This document shows, one piece after another, positions 1-12,503 of a stretch of DNA of 64,000 nt. Source of the DNA: Perlucidibaca piscinae DSM 21586 (GTDB taxonomy: Bacteria; Pseudomonadota; Gammaproteobacteria; Pseudomonadales; Moraxellaceae); the NCBI RefSeq assembly GCF_000420045.1, contig NZ_ATUE01000006.1:434001-498000 (forward strand). The letters run 5' to 3'. The notes below the pieces were generated by a model. That model ran no database searches. It was not told where the DNA came from and worked only from the letters and a program-made list of their open reading frames with translations. Both the position numbers and the translations under genes were made by a program. Position 1 is the stretch's first letter. Each line of letters starts with the position of its first letter.

Positions 1-119
1 TCGTGATCGGTCAATGCCAGGGCCTTGACGCCGGCGCGCGCAGCCAGCGCCACCAGATCGGCTGGCGCAAGGCTGCCGTCCGAGTAGCGACTGTGGCTGT
101 GCAGATCAATTTCCGGCAT
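1..119 (-). CDS. PHP-domain phosphoesterase, N-terminal part (TrpH / RNase AM family)
   Basis: Only the first 39 codons are inside the window; the gene runs off the left edge. The reverse strand from the ATG at 119 reads MPEIDLHSHSRYSDGS and continues to LALTDH at the edge. The HSHSxYSDG and LTDH motifs are the first two metal-binding blocks of PHP-domain phosphoesterases. The family includes YciV, a 5'-3' exonuclease acting on short RNA/DNA and 5S/rRNA ends, and it often sits divergent from yciB, as here. A GGAG lies just upstream of the ATG. Exact function within the PHP family cannot be decided from this fragment. Confidence 0.8.
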   Translation of the reverse strand, partial: MPEIDLHSHSRYSDGSLAPADLVALAARAGVKALALTDH

Positions 120-201
120 GGCATCCGGCTCCACGACTGCTTTAAGATGCCCCACTTTAACAGATCCGGACTGCTGACGCGGGCCGGCACGGAGACTGCT
201 C

Positions 202-786
202 ATGAGAGCCTGGCTGGACTTCCTGCCGCTGGTGGTGTTTTTCGCGGCCTACAAGATGCACGGCATCATGACGGCGGCCATGGCCCTGATGATCGCCGTG
301 GTGCTGATCTACGGCGGGCTCTGGTGGCGCGAGCGACGTCTCGAGACAGGCCAGTGGATCACCGTGATCGCGACCGTGCTGCTGGGCAGCCTGACGCTGC
401 TGCTGCATGACGAGCGCTACCTGCAGTGGAAGGCACCCGGCGTCTATGTCCTGCTCGCCCTGATCTTCGCCGGCAGTCGCTGGATCGGCGAGCGCCCGCT
501 GGCCGAACGCATGATGGGACAGGCCGTGACCTTGTCGGCCGCGCAATGGCAGGGTCTGAACTGGGCCTGGGTGGTGTTCTTCCTGGCATCGGCTGCCGCC
601 AATGCCTGGGTGGTGCTGTTCCTGCCCGCCTGGTGGGTGGACTTCAAGCTGTTCGGCAGCCTGGCCATGACCTTTGCCTTCGTGCTGGCACAAGGGGTCT
701 GGTTCGTCCGCATCGGTGCCCTGCGCGCTGACACCGGCAACGGCTCCGGCAATGATTCCGGCCACGACCCCCGCAACGATTCCTGA
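202..786 (+). CDS. yciB: YciB/IspZ inner-membrane protein (septation protein A)
   Basis: This 194-residue protein is almost entirely hydrophobic, with about five membrane spans and the family's opening [14 protein letters not shown]. YciB proteins are inner-membrane proteins linked to envelope integrity, cell length and septum-zone peptidoglycan synthesis. A GGAG lies 8 nt before the ATG. The last ~20 residues ([16 protein letters not shown] and a few more) form a hydrophilic Gly/Asn/Asp/Ser tail with repetitive codons, which is not typical of the family and may be a local expansion. It lies 23 nt before yciI, an arrangement seen in many gammaproteobacteria, so the two are probably co-transcribed. 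Confidence 0.93.
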   Translation: MRAWLDFLPLVVFFAAYKMHGIMTAAMALMIAVVLIYGGLWWRERRLETGQWITVIATVLLGSLTLLLHDERYLQWKAPGVYVLLALIFAGSRWIGERPLAERMMGQAVTLSAAQWQGLNWAWVVFFLASAAANAWVVLFLPAWWVDFKLFGSLAMTFAFVLAQGVWFVRIGALRADTGNGSGNDSGHDPRNDS

Positions 787-809
787 CCCTGACGCGAGCA
801 TCCGACACC

Positions 810-1109
810 ATGTGGTACGCCATTCTTTCCGAAGACGCCCCTGATACCCTGCCCCTGCGCCTGGCCCATCGCCCGGCGCATCTGGCACGCCTGCAGGCAC
901 TGCAGGCCGAAGGACGCCTGCTGCTGGCCGGTCCGCATCCGGCCATCGACAGTGAGGATCCGGGTCCTGCCGGCTTCACCGGCAGCCTGGTGGTCGCCGA
1001 GTTCGACAGCCTCGACGCCGCCCGCGCGTTTGCCGACAGCGATCCGTTCGTGACGCACGGCGTCTATGCCCGCGTGGTGGTCAAGCCCTTCCGCAAGACC
1101 CTGCCCTGA
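810..1109 (+). CDS. yciI: YciI-like family protein
   Basis: A 99-residue protein of the YciI ferredoxin-like fold family. It starts MWYAILSED and has the conserved [12 protein letters not shown] segment with the histidine proposed to act in the putative active site, followed by LLAGP and an acidic D/E-rich middle. Biochemical function is not established; the family has been suggested to have hydrolase- or dehalogenase-like activity. The gene sits between yciB and the MnmC-like oxidoreductase, ending 5 nt before the next start, so it is likely the middle gene of a three-gene operon. Confidence 0.9.
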   Translation: MWYAILSEDAPDTLPLRLAHRPAHLARLQALQAEGRLLLAGPHPAIDSEDPGPAGFTGSLVVAEFDSLDAARAFADSDPFVTHGVYARVVVKPFRKTLP

Positions 1110-1114
1110 CCGGC

Positions 1115-2319
1115 ATGACGGTTGATGTCATCGTGGTCGGTGCCGGCATCGCCGGCGCCAGCACTGCCTGGCATCTGGCCGAGCGTGGCGCCAGCGTGCT
1201 GGTTCTGGAGTCCGCCGCGCAGCCCGGCAGCGGCGCATCCGGCAATCCGGTCGCCATCCTCTACCCCAAGCTGGTGCCGGCCCAGCATCTGGACGGACAC
1301 CTGCAGTCACAGGCCTTCCTGCGCGCACTGAAGACATTGCAGGACCCGCGCCTGAGCCCGCACTTCCTGCGCTGCGGCGTGCTCTGGCTGGCCGGGCGCA
1401 AGCCGGTCGTCGACATGGACAGCCGGCATCCCTGGTGGCAGACCCAGGTCTGGCCGGTGACGGCGGCCGAGGCCGGTGCGCATGCCGGGCTGACGCTGTC
1501 CACCGGTGGCTGGTGGCTGCCGAATGGCGGTCTGCTTCATCCCGCCGGCCTGCTGGCCGCGTTGCTGGCGCATCCGCGCATCCAGGTGCGCACCGCCTGC
1601 CGCGTGCTGGGACTGCGACCTGTCGCCGGCAACACGGGTGCCGGCATGGCGCCCGGCTGGCAGGTACACACCAGCACGGGCGAACTCGAGGCTGCCTCGG
1701 TGGTGATTGCCAACGCCGGCGATGCCCTGGCCTTGCCACAGACCGCCACCCTGCCCCTGAGTCCGGTGCGCGGACAGATCACGACCTTCAGTGGCGCCAG
1801 CGCGCAGCGCGCCGTGCTCTGCTATGGCGGCTATCTGAGCCCGTCCTGGCGGGGGCTGCAGTGTCTGGGCGCGACCTTCCAGCCCGGTCGCGTTGACGAC
1901 GCGCTCGACGACAGCGATGACAGGGTCAATCTGCAGACGCTGGCAGCGCTGCTGCCGGACGTGGCGCGGGCGCTCGCGGACAGTCCACGCGGACCGTCAC
2001 GCACCAGCGTGCGCTGGCAAACCACGGATTACCTGCCGCTGATGGGCGAACTGCCCGATCTGGCGCGGTATCGTGACTGGCTGCTGCAACGCAAGCCGAA
2101 GAAGGGACTGCGGGCACCGGCGGATCCCGACAGCCCCCGGCTCTTCGTCAGTGTCGGCCATGGCGCCAAGGGCTTCACCCAGGCCTGGTTCGGCGCCGAG
2201 CTGATTGCCGCGCAATGGGCTGGCGCGGAACCGGAGCTGCCGGCAGACCTGATTGCGCAGGTGCGTCCCGAACGTTTTCTGGAAAAGGCCTGGCGACGCG
2301 GTGAACTGACGGTTCCGGC

Positions 2320-2329
<10 letters not shown>
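1115..2329 (+). CDS. mnmC: FAD-dependent tRNA wobble-uridine oxidoreductase, stand-alone MnmC C-terminal domain
   Basis: 404 residues. The N-terminus VIVVGAGIAGASTAWHLAERG is a dinucleotide-binding (FAD) fold, followed by GSGASGNPVAILYPKL, typical of MnmC-type DAO enzymes. The C-terminus has the SVGHGAKG motif that closes the FAD site. In E. coli this activity is the N-terminal-to-methyltransferase fusion partner that oxidises cmnm5(s2)U34 to nm5(s2)U34. Here only the oxidoreductase part is present and no methyltransferase domain follows. The methyltransferase could be encoded elsewhere. A distinct amino-acid oxidase of the DAO family is the alternative. The 3' end overlaps the convergent transglycosylase gene by 10 bp. 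Confidence 0.75.
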
Positions 2330-5833
<3,504 letters not shown>

Positions 5834-5875
5834 TTCTCGCTCATCCCCTCAACAGTAAACGGCAGTCGCCCCAAT

Positions 5876-8800
5876 TCACTGGGCGGCCAAGGCAGCAGCC
5901 TCATCGACATTCACGGAGACCAGACGCGACACGCCCGGCTCCTGCATGGTGACCCCCATCAACTGGCGAGCCATCTCCATGGCAATCTTGTTGTGTGTAA
6001 TGTAGATGAACTGTACCTGTTCAGACATCTGTTCCACCAGCCTCGCGAAACGGCCGACATTGGCATCATCCAGCGGCGCATCGACCTCGTCGAGCATGCA
6101 GAATGGCGCCGGATTGAGGCGGAAGATGGAAAACACCAGAGACAGCGCGGTAAGCGCCTTCTCGCCGCCGGAAAGCAGGTGAATAGTGGAGTTACGCTTG
6201 CCGGGCGGGCGCGCCATGATGGTCACGCCAGCCTCCAGCAGGTCCTCGTCGGTCAGCTCCAGATAGGCGCTGCCACCGCCGAAGACCTTGGGGAACAGGT
6301 CCTGCAGGCCGGCATTGACCTTCTCGAAGGTCTCCTTGAAGAGCTGCCGGGTCTCGCGATCGATCTTGCGGATGGCGTTCTCGAGGGTTTCCAGGGCCTC
6401 GTTGAGGTCGGCATCCTGCTGATCCAGGTAGACTTTGCGCTCGGCCTGGGCCTGGTACTCCTCGATGGCAGCCAGGTTGATGGCACCAAGCCGGCTGATG
6501 CGGATGCCGGTGCGTTCCAGCGCCAGCTGCCATTCCGACTCGCCGGCCTCTGGCGGCAGGCTGGCCAGCACGTCATCCAGCACGTGTTCGGTTTCCTGCA
6601 GCTGCTCCAGCACACTCTCGCGGCGCGCCACGGCCGTCTGCCAGGACAGCCGATGCCCCTGCAACGCGTCACGCAGGCTCTGCACCGACAGATCGGCGCG
6701 GCTGCGCGCCTGCTCCAGCTCGCGCAGCTGCTGCTGGATGGCCTCGACCTGATCGCGCACGCGCGCCAGTGCCTGCTCGGCCTCCAGGTGGCGGGCCAGC
6801 AGCTCGTCCAGCCTGTCGCCATCCTCCTCGCCCGGTGCTGACAGCTCCATCTGCTGCTGCACCAGGGCTTCGCGGCGCTCACGCAGGGCATCCAGCTGCT
6901 CTTCCAGACGGGCCAGACCAGCACCCAGTCCCTGCACGCGGGCACGCACCGACTGCTCGCGCATGCCGCTCTGGTAGACCGCATCACGGCGCTGGCGCTG
7001 CTGCTGACGCGCCAGTTCGACCTGGCTGCGCAGGGTCTCGCGCATGCCCAGATGCTGCTCGCGATCACGCGTGTCCTGGCTCATCAGATCCAGTGCTTCC
7101 TGCAGCAGCAGTCTGGCCTCGGCCAGGTTTTCCTGATCCAGCTCCTGTTGCCGACGCACTTCCTGCTGGTCCTGGCCGATGCGCTCGCGACGGGCCACGA
7201 ACTGCTCCAGACGCACCTGGCGGGCACCGATCTGCGCCTGCAGCTCGGCAAGCTGGCGCTGGCGCTGGGTCAGCTCACGCTGCAGATTCTCACGGCCCTG
7301 CTCGTCCTGGCGCAGCTGTTCGCGAACCGCCTGCTGGCGCTGCTGGCATTCGGCCAGACTGTCCTGCAGGCTGTCGCGCTCGCTGCCGAGGCTGTCGAGC
7401 TCGCGGCGACGGGCCAGCTGACCGCTGGCCGGGTCCTTGTCACGTACCTGGTAGCGCAGCCAGGCGGCTCCCACCCAGATGCCCTCGGGCGTGATCATGG
7501 ATTCATGCGGTGCCAGGCTGGCACGCTCGCGCAGCGCCGTGTCGAGGTCATCCGCGACGCGGATGCTGTCGAGATGCGTGCGCAGCCAGTCCGGGCCGCT
7601 GATCAGAAGCCCGCTCAGGCGACCGCTGGCCGCCGTGACAGCAGCGCCTGATCCGGCGGGTGCATCACTGAAGCAGATCTGGCCGGCCGGCAGCCTGGCC
7701 AGATCCGCCGCGATGGCACGCATGTCATCAATCTGCAGCGCCGACAGGGTCGGACCGAGCACCGTCTCCAGCGCGGTTTCCCAGCCGGCCGCAATCTGCA
7801 GGTCAGCGGACAGCGGCCGCGCCTGGATGCCACGCTCCTGCAGCCAGGCATTGACCGCGCGCTGGCCCTTCTCGGCGGCTTCCTGCAATGCCGACAGCGC
7901 GGCATGACGACCGGTGACCGCCTGCAGACGCTGACGCAGCTGGTCGAGCTCGGCAGCAACCCGCGACAGCTCGTCACGTTGTGACTGCACCGACGCCAGC
8001 ACGCCGGCCACGCCCTCCTCGGCCTCGGCCACCCGCATCTGCTGCTCGGCAGCCTGCTCCTGCAGCTCGTCGAGCTCTTCCTGCAAGGGGCCGCCCTGCA
8101 ACGCGGCCTGCTCCTGGTCGAGACGCTGCAGGCGCTCCTGGCCACGGCGCAGCGCCTGTTCGAGGTGCTGGATGCGCGACTGCTCGACATCGGCACGCTG
8201 ACGCGGCGCCTGCGACTGCAGGTTGAACTGGTCCCAGGCCAGCTGCCAGGACGCCATCTGCTGCTCGGCATCGGCGAGCTGCTCGTCGGCGCTGTCGGCT
8301 TCGGCACGCAGCAGCTCGTGACTGGGAGACAGCGTCATCAGCTCGTCCTCGGCCTCGGACAGGGCGGCACGGTCCTGGTCAAGCAGGCCCTGGGCCTGGC
8401 CCGCCTGGCGCTCGACCACCTGCAGGGCATCCCGGATCTCGACCAGACGCTCCTGGCGGTAACGCTGCGCCTGCTGGACCCGGGCGATGTCGCTGCCGAG
8501 CTGATAGTAGTGGCTCTGCGCGGCGTTGAATTCGTCACTGAGGCTGAACTGCACCTCGCGATCACGCACCAGCGCGGCCTCGTGCTCGCGCTGAGCGGCC
8601 ATGGCGGCCTCGAGACGCACCTCGTGATCGCGGATGGTGCTCTCGAGCCCCTGCACCTCCTGATCCAGCGCGCGCCAGCGCAACGCCTGCAGCTGCGCAC
8701 GCAGCTGGCGCTCCTCGGCCTTCAGTTCCTTGTATTTCTCGGCATCGCGGGCCTGCTTCTCAAGATGCTGAAGCTGCTTGCCAAGTTCCTCACGTATGTC

Positions 8801-9385
8801 ATTGAGGCGGTCAAGATTTTCCCGCGTATGACGCATGCGGTTCTCGGTCTCGCGACGGCGTTCCTTGTACTTGGAGATGCCCGCCGCCTCCTCGATGTAT
8901 ACACGCAGCTCCTCGGGCTTGGACTCGATCAGGCGCGAGATCATGCCCTGCTCGATGATGGCGTAGGAGCGCGGGCCAAGGCCGGTGCCGAGGAAGATGT
9001 CGGTGATGTCCTTGCGCCGGCAGCGCGTGCCGTTCAGGTAGTAGTCGGAACGTGCCTCGCGGGTGACCACGCGCTTGATCGCGATCTCGGCGTATTGCGC
9101 GTACTCGCCGCCCAGCCCGCCATCGGCATTGTCGAAGATCAGCTCGATGGAAGCCTGGCCCACCGGCTTGCGCCCGGTGGAGCCGTTGAAGATGACGTCG
9201 GTCATGTTCTCGCCGCGCAGGTGCTTGGCCGAGCTTTCGCCCATGACCCAGCGCACGGCGTCGATGATGTTGGACTTGCCACAGCCGTTGGGGCCGACAA
9301 CCGCCGACAGATTGGTCGGGAACAGGGCCGTGGTGGGATCCACGAACGACTTGAAACCGGCCAGCTTGATGGATTTGAGACGCAT
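5876..9385 (-). CDS. smc: Chromosome partition protein SMC
   Basis: 1169 residues, full length. Walker A (GPNGCGKSN, about residues 31-39) is at the N-terminus; the signature LLSGGEKALTALSL and Walker B FCMLDEVDAPLDD are at the C-terminus. Long Gln/Glu/Arg-rich coiled coils (about 170-500 and 660-1000) flank a hinge around residues 510-640. SMC condenses and segregates the chromosome together with ScpA/ScpB, which are not in this window. It starts 9 nt after the GntR gene stop and is probably co-transcribed with it. The coding strand is rich in CAG and GAG codons from the coiled coil, which creates long antisense ORFs that I do not regard as genes. Confidence 0.98.
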   Translation of the reverse strand: MRLKSIKLAGFKSFVDPTTALFPTNLSAVVGPNGCGKSNIIDAVRWVMGESSAKHLRGENMTDVIFNGSTGRKPVGQASIELIFDNADGGLGGEYAQYAEIAIKRVVTREARSDYYLNGTRCRRKDITDIFLGTGLGPRSYAIIEQGMISRLIESKPEELRVYIEEAAGISKYKERRRETENRMRHTRENLDRLNDIREELGKQLQHLEKQARDAEKYKELKAEERQLRAQLQALRWRALDQEVQGLESTIRDHEVRLEAAMAAQREHEAALVRDREVQFSLSDEFNAAQSHYYQLGSDIARVQQAQRYRQERLVEIRDALQVVERQAGQAQGLLDQDRAALSEAEDELMTLSPSHELLRAEADSADEQLADAEQQMASWQLAWDQFNLQSQAPRQRADVEQSRIQHLEQALRRGQERLQRLDQEQAALQGGPLQEELDELQEQAAEQQMRVAEAEEGVAGVLASVQSQRDELSRVAAELDQLRQRLQAVTGRHAALSALQEAAEKGQRAVNAWLQERGIQARPLSADLQIAAGWETALETVLGPTLSALQIDDMRAIAADLARLPAGQICFSDAPAGSGAAVTAASGRLSGLLISGPDWLRTHLDSIRVADDLDTALRERASLAPHESMITPEGIWVGAAWLRYQVRDKDPASGQLARRRELDSLGSERDSLQDSLAECQQRQQAVREQLRQDEQGRENLQRELTQRQRQLAELQAQIGARQVRLEQFVARRERIGQDQQEVRRQQELDQENLAEARLLLQEALDLMSQDTRDREQHLGMRETLRSQVELARQQQRQRRDAVYQSGMREQSVRARVQGLGAGLARLEEQLDALRERREALVQQQMELSAPGEEDGDRLDELLARHLEAEQALARVRDQVEAIQQQLRELEQARSRADLSVQSLRDALQGHRLSWQTAVARRESVLEQLQETEHVLDDVLASLPPEAGESEWQLALERTGIRISRLGAINLAAIEEYQAQAERKVYLDQQDADLNEALETLENAIRKIDRETRQLFKETFEKVNAGLQDLFPKVFGGGSAYLELTDEDLLEAGVTIMARPPGKRNSTIHLLSGGEKALTALSLVFSIFRLNPAPFCMLDEVDAPLDDANVGRFARLVEQMSEQVQFIYITHNKIAMEMARQLMGVTMQEPGVSRLVSVNVDEAAALAAQ

Positions 9386-9394
9386 GAACAGTCC

Positions 9395-10090
9395 TTAGCG
9401 GCGGTAACGGCGCGCCCAGGCCATCTCGATCTGCTTGACGCGCAGCAGGGACTCGATGACCAGGTTGCGTTGGTGTAGCAGGAATTCCTCGACCAGCTCG
9501 ACAGCCTTGTCGGACTGCCGCAGCAGGATGGCATCGAGCAGGCCGCGCAGCAGCCCCCAGGACTCCTCAAGCTCGCGACGGCTCATCTGCAAGGCCATGT
9601 AGCAGGCACGACGCAACGAGGGGTGCAGGTCGGCCAGGGTGTTGTCGAGGTAGAGATTGCCCGCGAAACGGCGCGCCTTCATCAGCAGCGCCAGGCTGCC
9701 GTCGTGAAAGGCCTCGACCTCCTGCTCGTCGACGGCGGTGCGCAGACGGGCCAGGTCCTCCAGGTAGGGATCGAGATCCTGCTGGCGCCAGAGGTCGGTC
9801 ATCTGCCGCACCACCAGCCCCATCAGCACCACCATCATGTCGTAGAGACCCTTGACCTGGGTCGGCGACAGCTCGGAGACCACCGCGCCGCGGCGCGGAT
9901 AGATCATGATCAGGTGGCGACGCTGCAGGATCAGCAGGGCTTCGCGCACCGAGCTGCGACTGACGTCCAGCTCGGCGGCGATGCGCAGTTCCTGGATGCG
10001 CTCGCCCTCGACCAGATCACCGGAAATGATCTGGTCGCCGAGGTGCTGGGCGATCTGTTCAGCAAGACTGTCGGTTGCGCGGAAGCTCAT
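9395..10090 (-). CDS. GntR-family regulator, FadR/FCD type
   Basis: 231 residues. The winged helix-turn-helix (about residues 10-75: LAEQIAQHLGDQIISGDLVEG and LDVSRSSVREALLILQRR) is followed by an all-helical FCD effector domain. A GntR gene directly upstream of smc is a recurring arrangement in Pseudomonadales. Its effector and targets cannot be read from sequence. It is divergent from cysI, with 186 bp between the starts holding a 14-bp palindrome (10202-10215), so autoregulation or control of cysI is possible but unproven. Confidence 0.88.
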   Translation of the reverse strand: MSFRATDSLAEQIAQHLGDQIISGDLVEGERIQELRIAAELDVSRSSVREALLILQRRHLIMIYPRRGAVVSELSPTQVKGLYDMMVVLMGLVVRQMTDLWRQQDLDPYLEDLARLRTAVDEQEVEAFHDGSLALLMKARRFAGNLYLDNTLADLHPSLRRACYMALQMSRRELEESWGLLRGLLDAILLRQSDKAVELVEEFLLHQRNLVIESLLRVKQIEMAWARRYRR

Positions 10091-10201
10091 GCCTGCCAGG
10101 GGTTCGTCAGGATCAAAGGGCTATGCTAGCACAGCTGTTCACTCTCGCCAGACTGTCTGACATGCGTGTTTTTTATAACCGGATCACGCAGTCAACATAA
10201 C

Positions 10202-10215
10202 TAAAATGCATTTTA
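10202..10215. promoter_or_regulatory. Perfect 14-bp palindrome between the divergent GntR gene and cysI
   Basis: TAAAATGCATTTTA is its own reverse complement. It lies 62 nt before the cysI start in an AT-rich patch of an otherwise GC-rich intergenic region, where a promoter would be expected. It could be an operator (for the adjacent GntR protein or another dimeric regulator). No other copy was noticed in the window. Confidence 0.45.
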
Positions 10216-10276
10216 AATAGATAATGCGCCCTGCTACTCTTTACGCCGCTTTTTCTGACTCCCCGGAAGCCTCTCC

Positions 10277-11941
10277 ATGTACCGCTACGATGCGTACGAC
10301 CAGCGAATCGTCGATGATCGTGTTGCCCAGTTCCGTGACCAGACCCGCCGCTACCTTGCCGGCGAGCTGAGCGAAGACGAGTTCCGTCCGCTGCGTCTGC
10401 AGAACGGCCTCTATGTCCAGCGCTTCGCCCCCATGCTGCGCATCGCGGTGCCCTACGGCATGCTGTCAAGCCGTCAGCTGCGCATGATCGCCGACATCAG
10501 CCGTCGCTACGACCGTGGCTACGCGCACGTCAGCACGCGCCAGAACATCCAGCTCAACTGGCCGGCCGTCGCCGACGTGCCGGACATCCTGGCCGACTTG
10601 GCCACGGTCGAGATGCATGCCATCCAGACCAGCGGCAACTGCATCCGCAACACCACCACCGACCAGTTCGCCGGCGTCATCGCGGGCGAGATCGAGGATC
10701 CGCGCCCGACCTGCGAGCTGATCCGCCAGTGGTCGACGTTCCACCCGGAATTCGCCTTCCTGCCGCGCAAGTTCAAGATTGCCGTCAACGCCCACCCGGA
10801 CGTCGACCGTGCCGCCACCCAGGTGCATGACATCGGCGTCTACATCGTGCGCAATGCCGCCGGCGAGCGCGGCTACAGGATCCTCGTCGGTGGCGGCCTC
10901 GGCCGCACCCCCATCGTCGGCTCGGTGATCCGCGAGTTCCTGCCGCACCAGGACCTGATCGCCTACCTCGATGCCGTGCTGCGCGTGTACAACCTGCATG
11001 GCCGCCGCGACAATAAGTACAAGGCGCGCATCAAGATCCTGGTCAAGGCGCTGACCCCGGCGGTCTTCGCCGAACAGGTAGAGGCCGAGTTCAAGCACCT
11101 GCAGGGCGGTGCGCTGACCGTGCCGGATGCCGAATTCCAGCGTCTCGCCAGCTTCTTCACCGAGCCGGACTACCAGCGCGACCTGCCGGCGCAGTCCGCC
11201 GTACTGAACGCCGCACGGGCCGCCGATCCGGCACTGGACAACTGGGTGCACCGCAACGTCAGCGCCCACAAGGTGCCCGGCTATGCCATCGTGACCCTGT
11301 CGCTGAAGCAGACCGGCATCGCCCCGGGCGACATCACCGCCGAGCAGATGGATGCCGTCGCCACCCTCGCCGACCGCTACAGCTTCGGCGAGCTGCGCAC
11401 CACCCACGAACAGAACATCGTGCTCGCCGACGTGCGCCAGGACGACCTGCCGGCACTGCATGCCGAGCTCAAGGGTCTGGGCTTCGACACCGCCAACATC
11501 GGCTTCCTGACCAACATCATCTGCTGCCCGGGCGGCGACTACTGCTCGCTCGCCAATGCCAAGTCGATTCCGATCGCCGAGGCCATCCAGCGCCGCTACA
11601 GCGACCTCGAGGAGGTCTACGACCTCGGCCCGATCGACCTCAACATCTCGGGCTGCATGAACGCCTGCGGCCATCACCACGTCGGCCACATCGGCATTCT
11701 CGGCGTCGACAAGAAGGGCGCGGAGTTCTACCAGGTCTCGCTGGGCGGCAGCGCCGGTCATGACGCCAGCATCGGCGACATCCTCGGCCCGTCGTTCAAT
11801 GCCGAGGACATGGCCGAGGTCATCGAGGAGATCCTCAACACCTACCTCGACCTGCGTCAGGCCGGCGAGTCCTTCCTGGCCACCTACCGCCGCGTCGGTA
11901 TCGAACCCTTCAAGGAGCGCGTCTATGCCAACGCTGATTAA
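10277..11941 (+). CDS. cysI: Sulfite reductase hemoprotein (nitrite/sulfite reductase family)
   Basis: 554 residues. Two ferredoxin-like half domains alternate with two sirohaem/4Fe-4S domains. The cluster cysteines are visible as CCPGGDYC (C-X5-C) and NISGCMNACGHHH (C-X3-C). The enzyme reduces sulfite to sulfide with six electrons for cysteine synthesis. There is no cysJ flavoprotein gene beside it, so electrons may come from ferredoxin or from the DUF934 partner system, as in Pseudomonas. The stop codon lies inside the next gene (17-nt overlap), so translation of the two is probably coupled. Confidence 0.93.
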   Translation: MYRYDAYDQRIVDDRVAQFRDQTRRYLAGELSEDEFRPLRLQNGLYVQRFAPMLRIAVPYGMLSSRQLRMIADISRRYDRGYAHVSTRQNIQLNWPAVADVPDILADLATVEMHAIQTSGNCIRNTTTDQFAGVIAGEIEDPRPTCELIRQWSTFHPEFAFLPRKFKIAVNAHPDVDRAATQVHDIGVYIVRNAAGERGYRILVGGGLGRTPIVGSVIREFLPHQDLIAYLDAVLRVYNLHGRRDNKYKARIKILVKALTPAVFAEQVEAEFKHLQGGALTVPDAEFQRLASFFTEPDYQRDLPAQSAVLNAARAADPALDNWVHRNVSAHKVPGYAIVTLSLKQTGIAPGDITAEQMDAVATLADRYSFGELRTTHEQNIVLADVRQDDLPALHAELKGLGFDTANIGFLTNIICCPGGDYCSLANAKSIPIAEAIQRRYSDLEEVYDLGPIDLNISGCMNACGHHHVGHIGILGVDKKGAEFYQVSLGGSAGHDASIGDILGPSFNAEDMAEVIEEILNTYLDLRQAGESFLATYRRVGIEPFKERVYANAD

Positions 11942-12425
11942 GGATGGCGTGATCGCTGTCGACACCTATGTGCCGGTTCTGCCGGTGGATGGCGTGCTGA
12001 CCCTGCCGGCAGGCGGTGACATTCTGGTCTCGCTGGACACCTTCACGGCACATCGTGAGCAGGTGCTTGCCCATGGCGGCCGCAAGGGCGTGCAGCTGAA
12101 GCCGGACCAGTTTGCCGAGTCGCTGGCTGATGTCGTTGCCAGCCTGGACCTGATCGCCGTCGAGTTCCCCGCCTTTGCCGATGGTCGTGGCTATTCCACG
12201 GCCTACCTGCTGCGCCAGCGCCTTGGCTACGGCGGTGAACTGCGCGCCGTCGGCGACGTGTTCAAGGACACGCTGTTCTACCAGCAGCGCGTGGGCTTCA
12301 ACGCCTTCGCCATCCGCGACGACAAGGATGCCAGCGTGGCCCTGAAGGGTCTGCAGGACTTCTCCGAGGTCTATCACGCCTCGGCCGACCAGCCCTCGCC
12401 GCTGTTCCGTCGCCGCCTGGCCTGA
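11925..12425 (+). CDS. DUF934 protein, sulfite-reductase partner
   Basis: 166 residues from the ATG at 11925 (MPTLIKDGVIAVDTY), preceded by AAGGAG inside the end of cysI. The family hallmark is present (FADGRGYSTAYLLRQRLGYGGELRAVGDV). DUF934 proteins almost always follow cysI in Pseudomonadales and Burkholderiales and are thought to help sulfite reductase, but their biochemical role is not settled. The reading frame is open further upstream, but that part only repeats cysI in another frame. A strong hairpin follows 26 nt after the stop. Confidence 0.92.
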   Translation: MPTLIKDGVIAVDTYVPVLPVDGVLTLPAGGDILVSLDTFTAHREQVLAHGGRKGVQLKPDQFAESLADVVASLDLIAVEFPAFADGRGYSTAYLLRQRLGYGGELRAVGDVFKDTLFYQQRVGFNAFAIRDDKDASVALKGLQDFSEVYHASADQPSPLFRRRLA

Positions 12426-12450
12426 TCGCCCGGGGGCGTGTCAGACCGGC

Positions 12451-12484
12451 AACAAAAAACCGCGCCTGTGCGCGGTTTTTTGTT
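12451..12484. terminator. Bidirectional intrinsic terminator
   Basis: A perfect 15-bp inverted repeat (arms 12451-12465 and 12470-12484, loop CTGT) has a GC-rich inner stem and six A / six T at the outer ends. It can therefore end transcription from DUF934 on the plus strand and from the PepSY gene on the minus strand. Confidence 0.92.
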
Positions 12485-12503
12485 GGGCGGCGCGTGACTC
12501 TGA

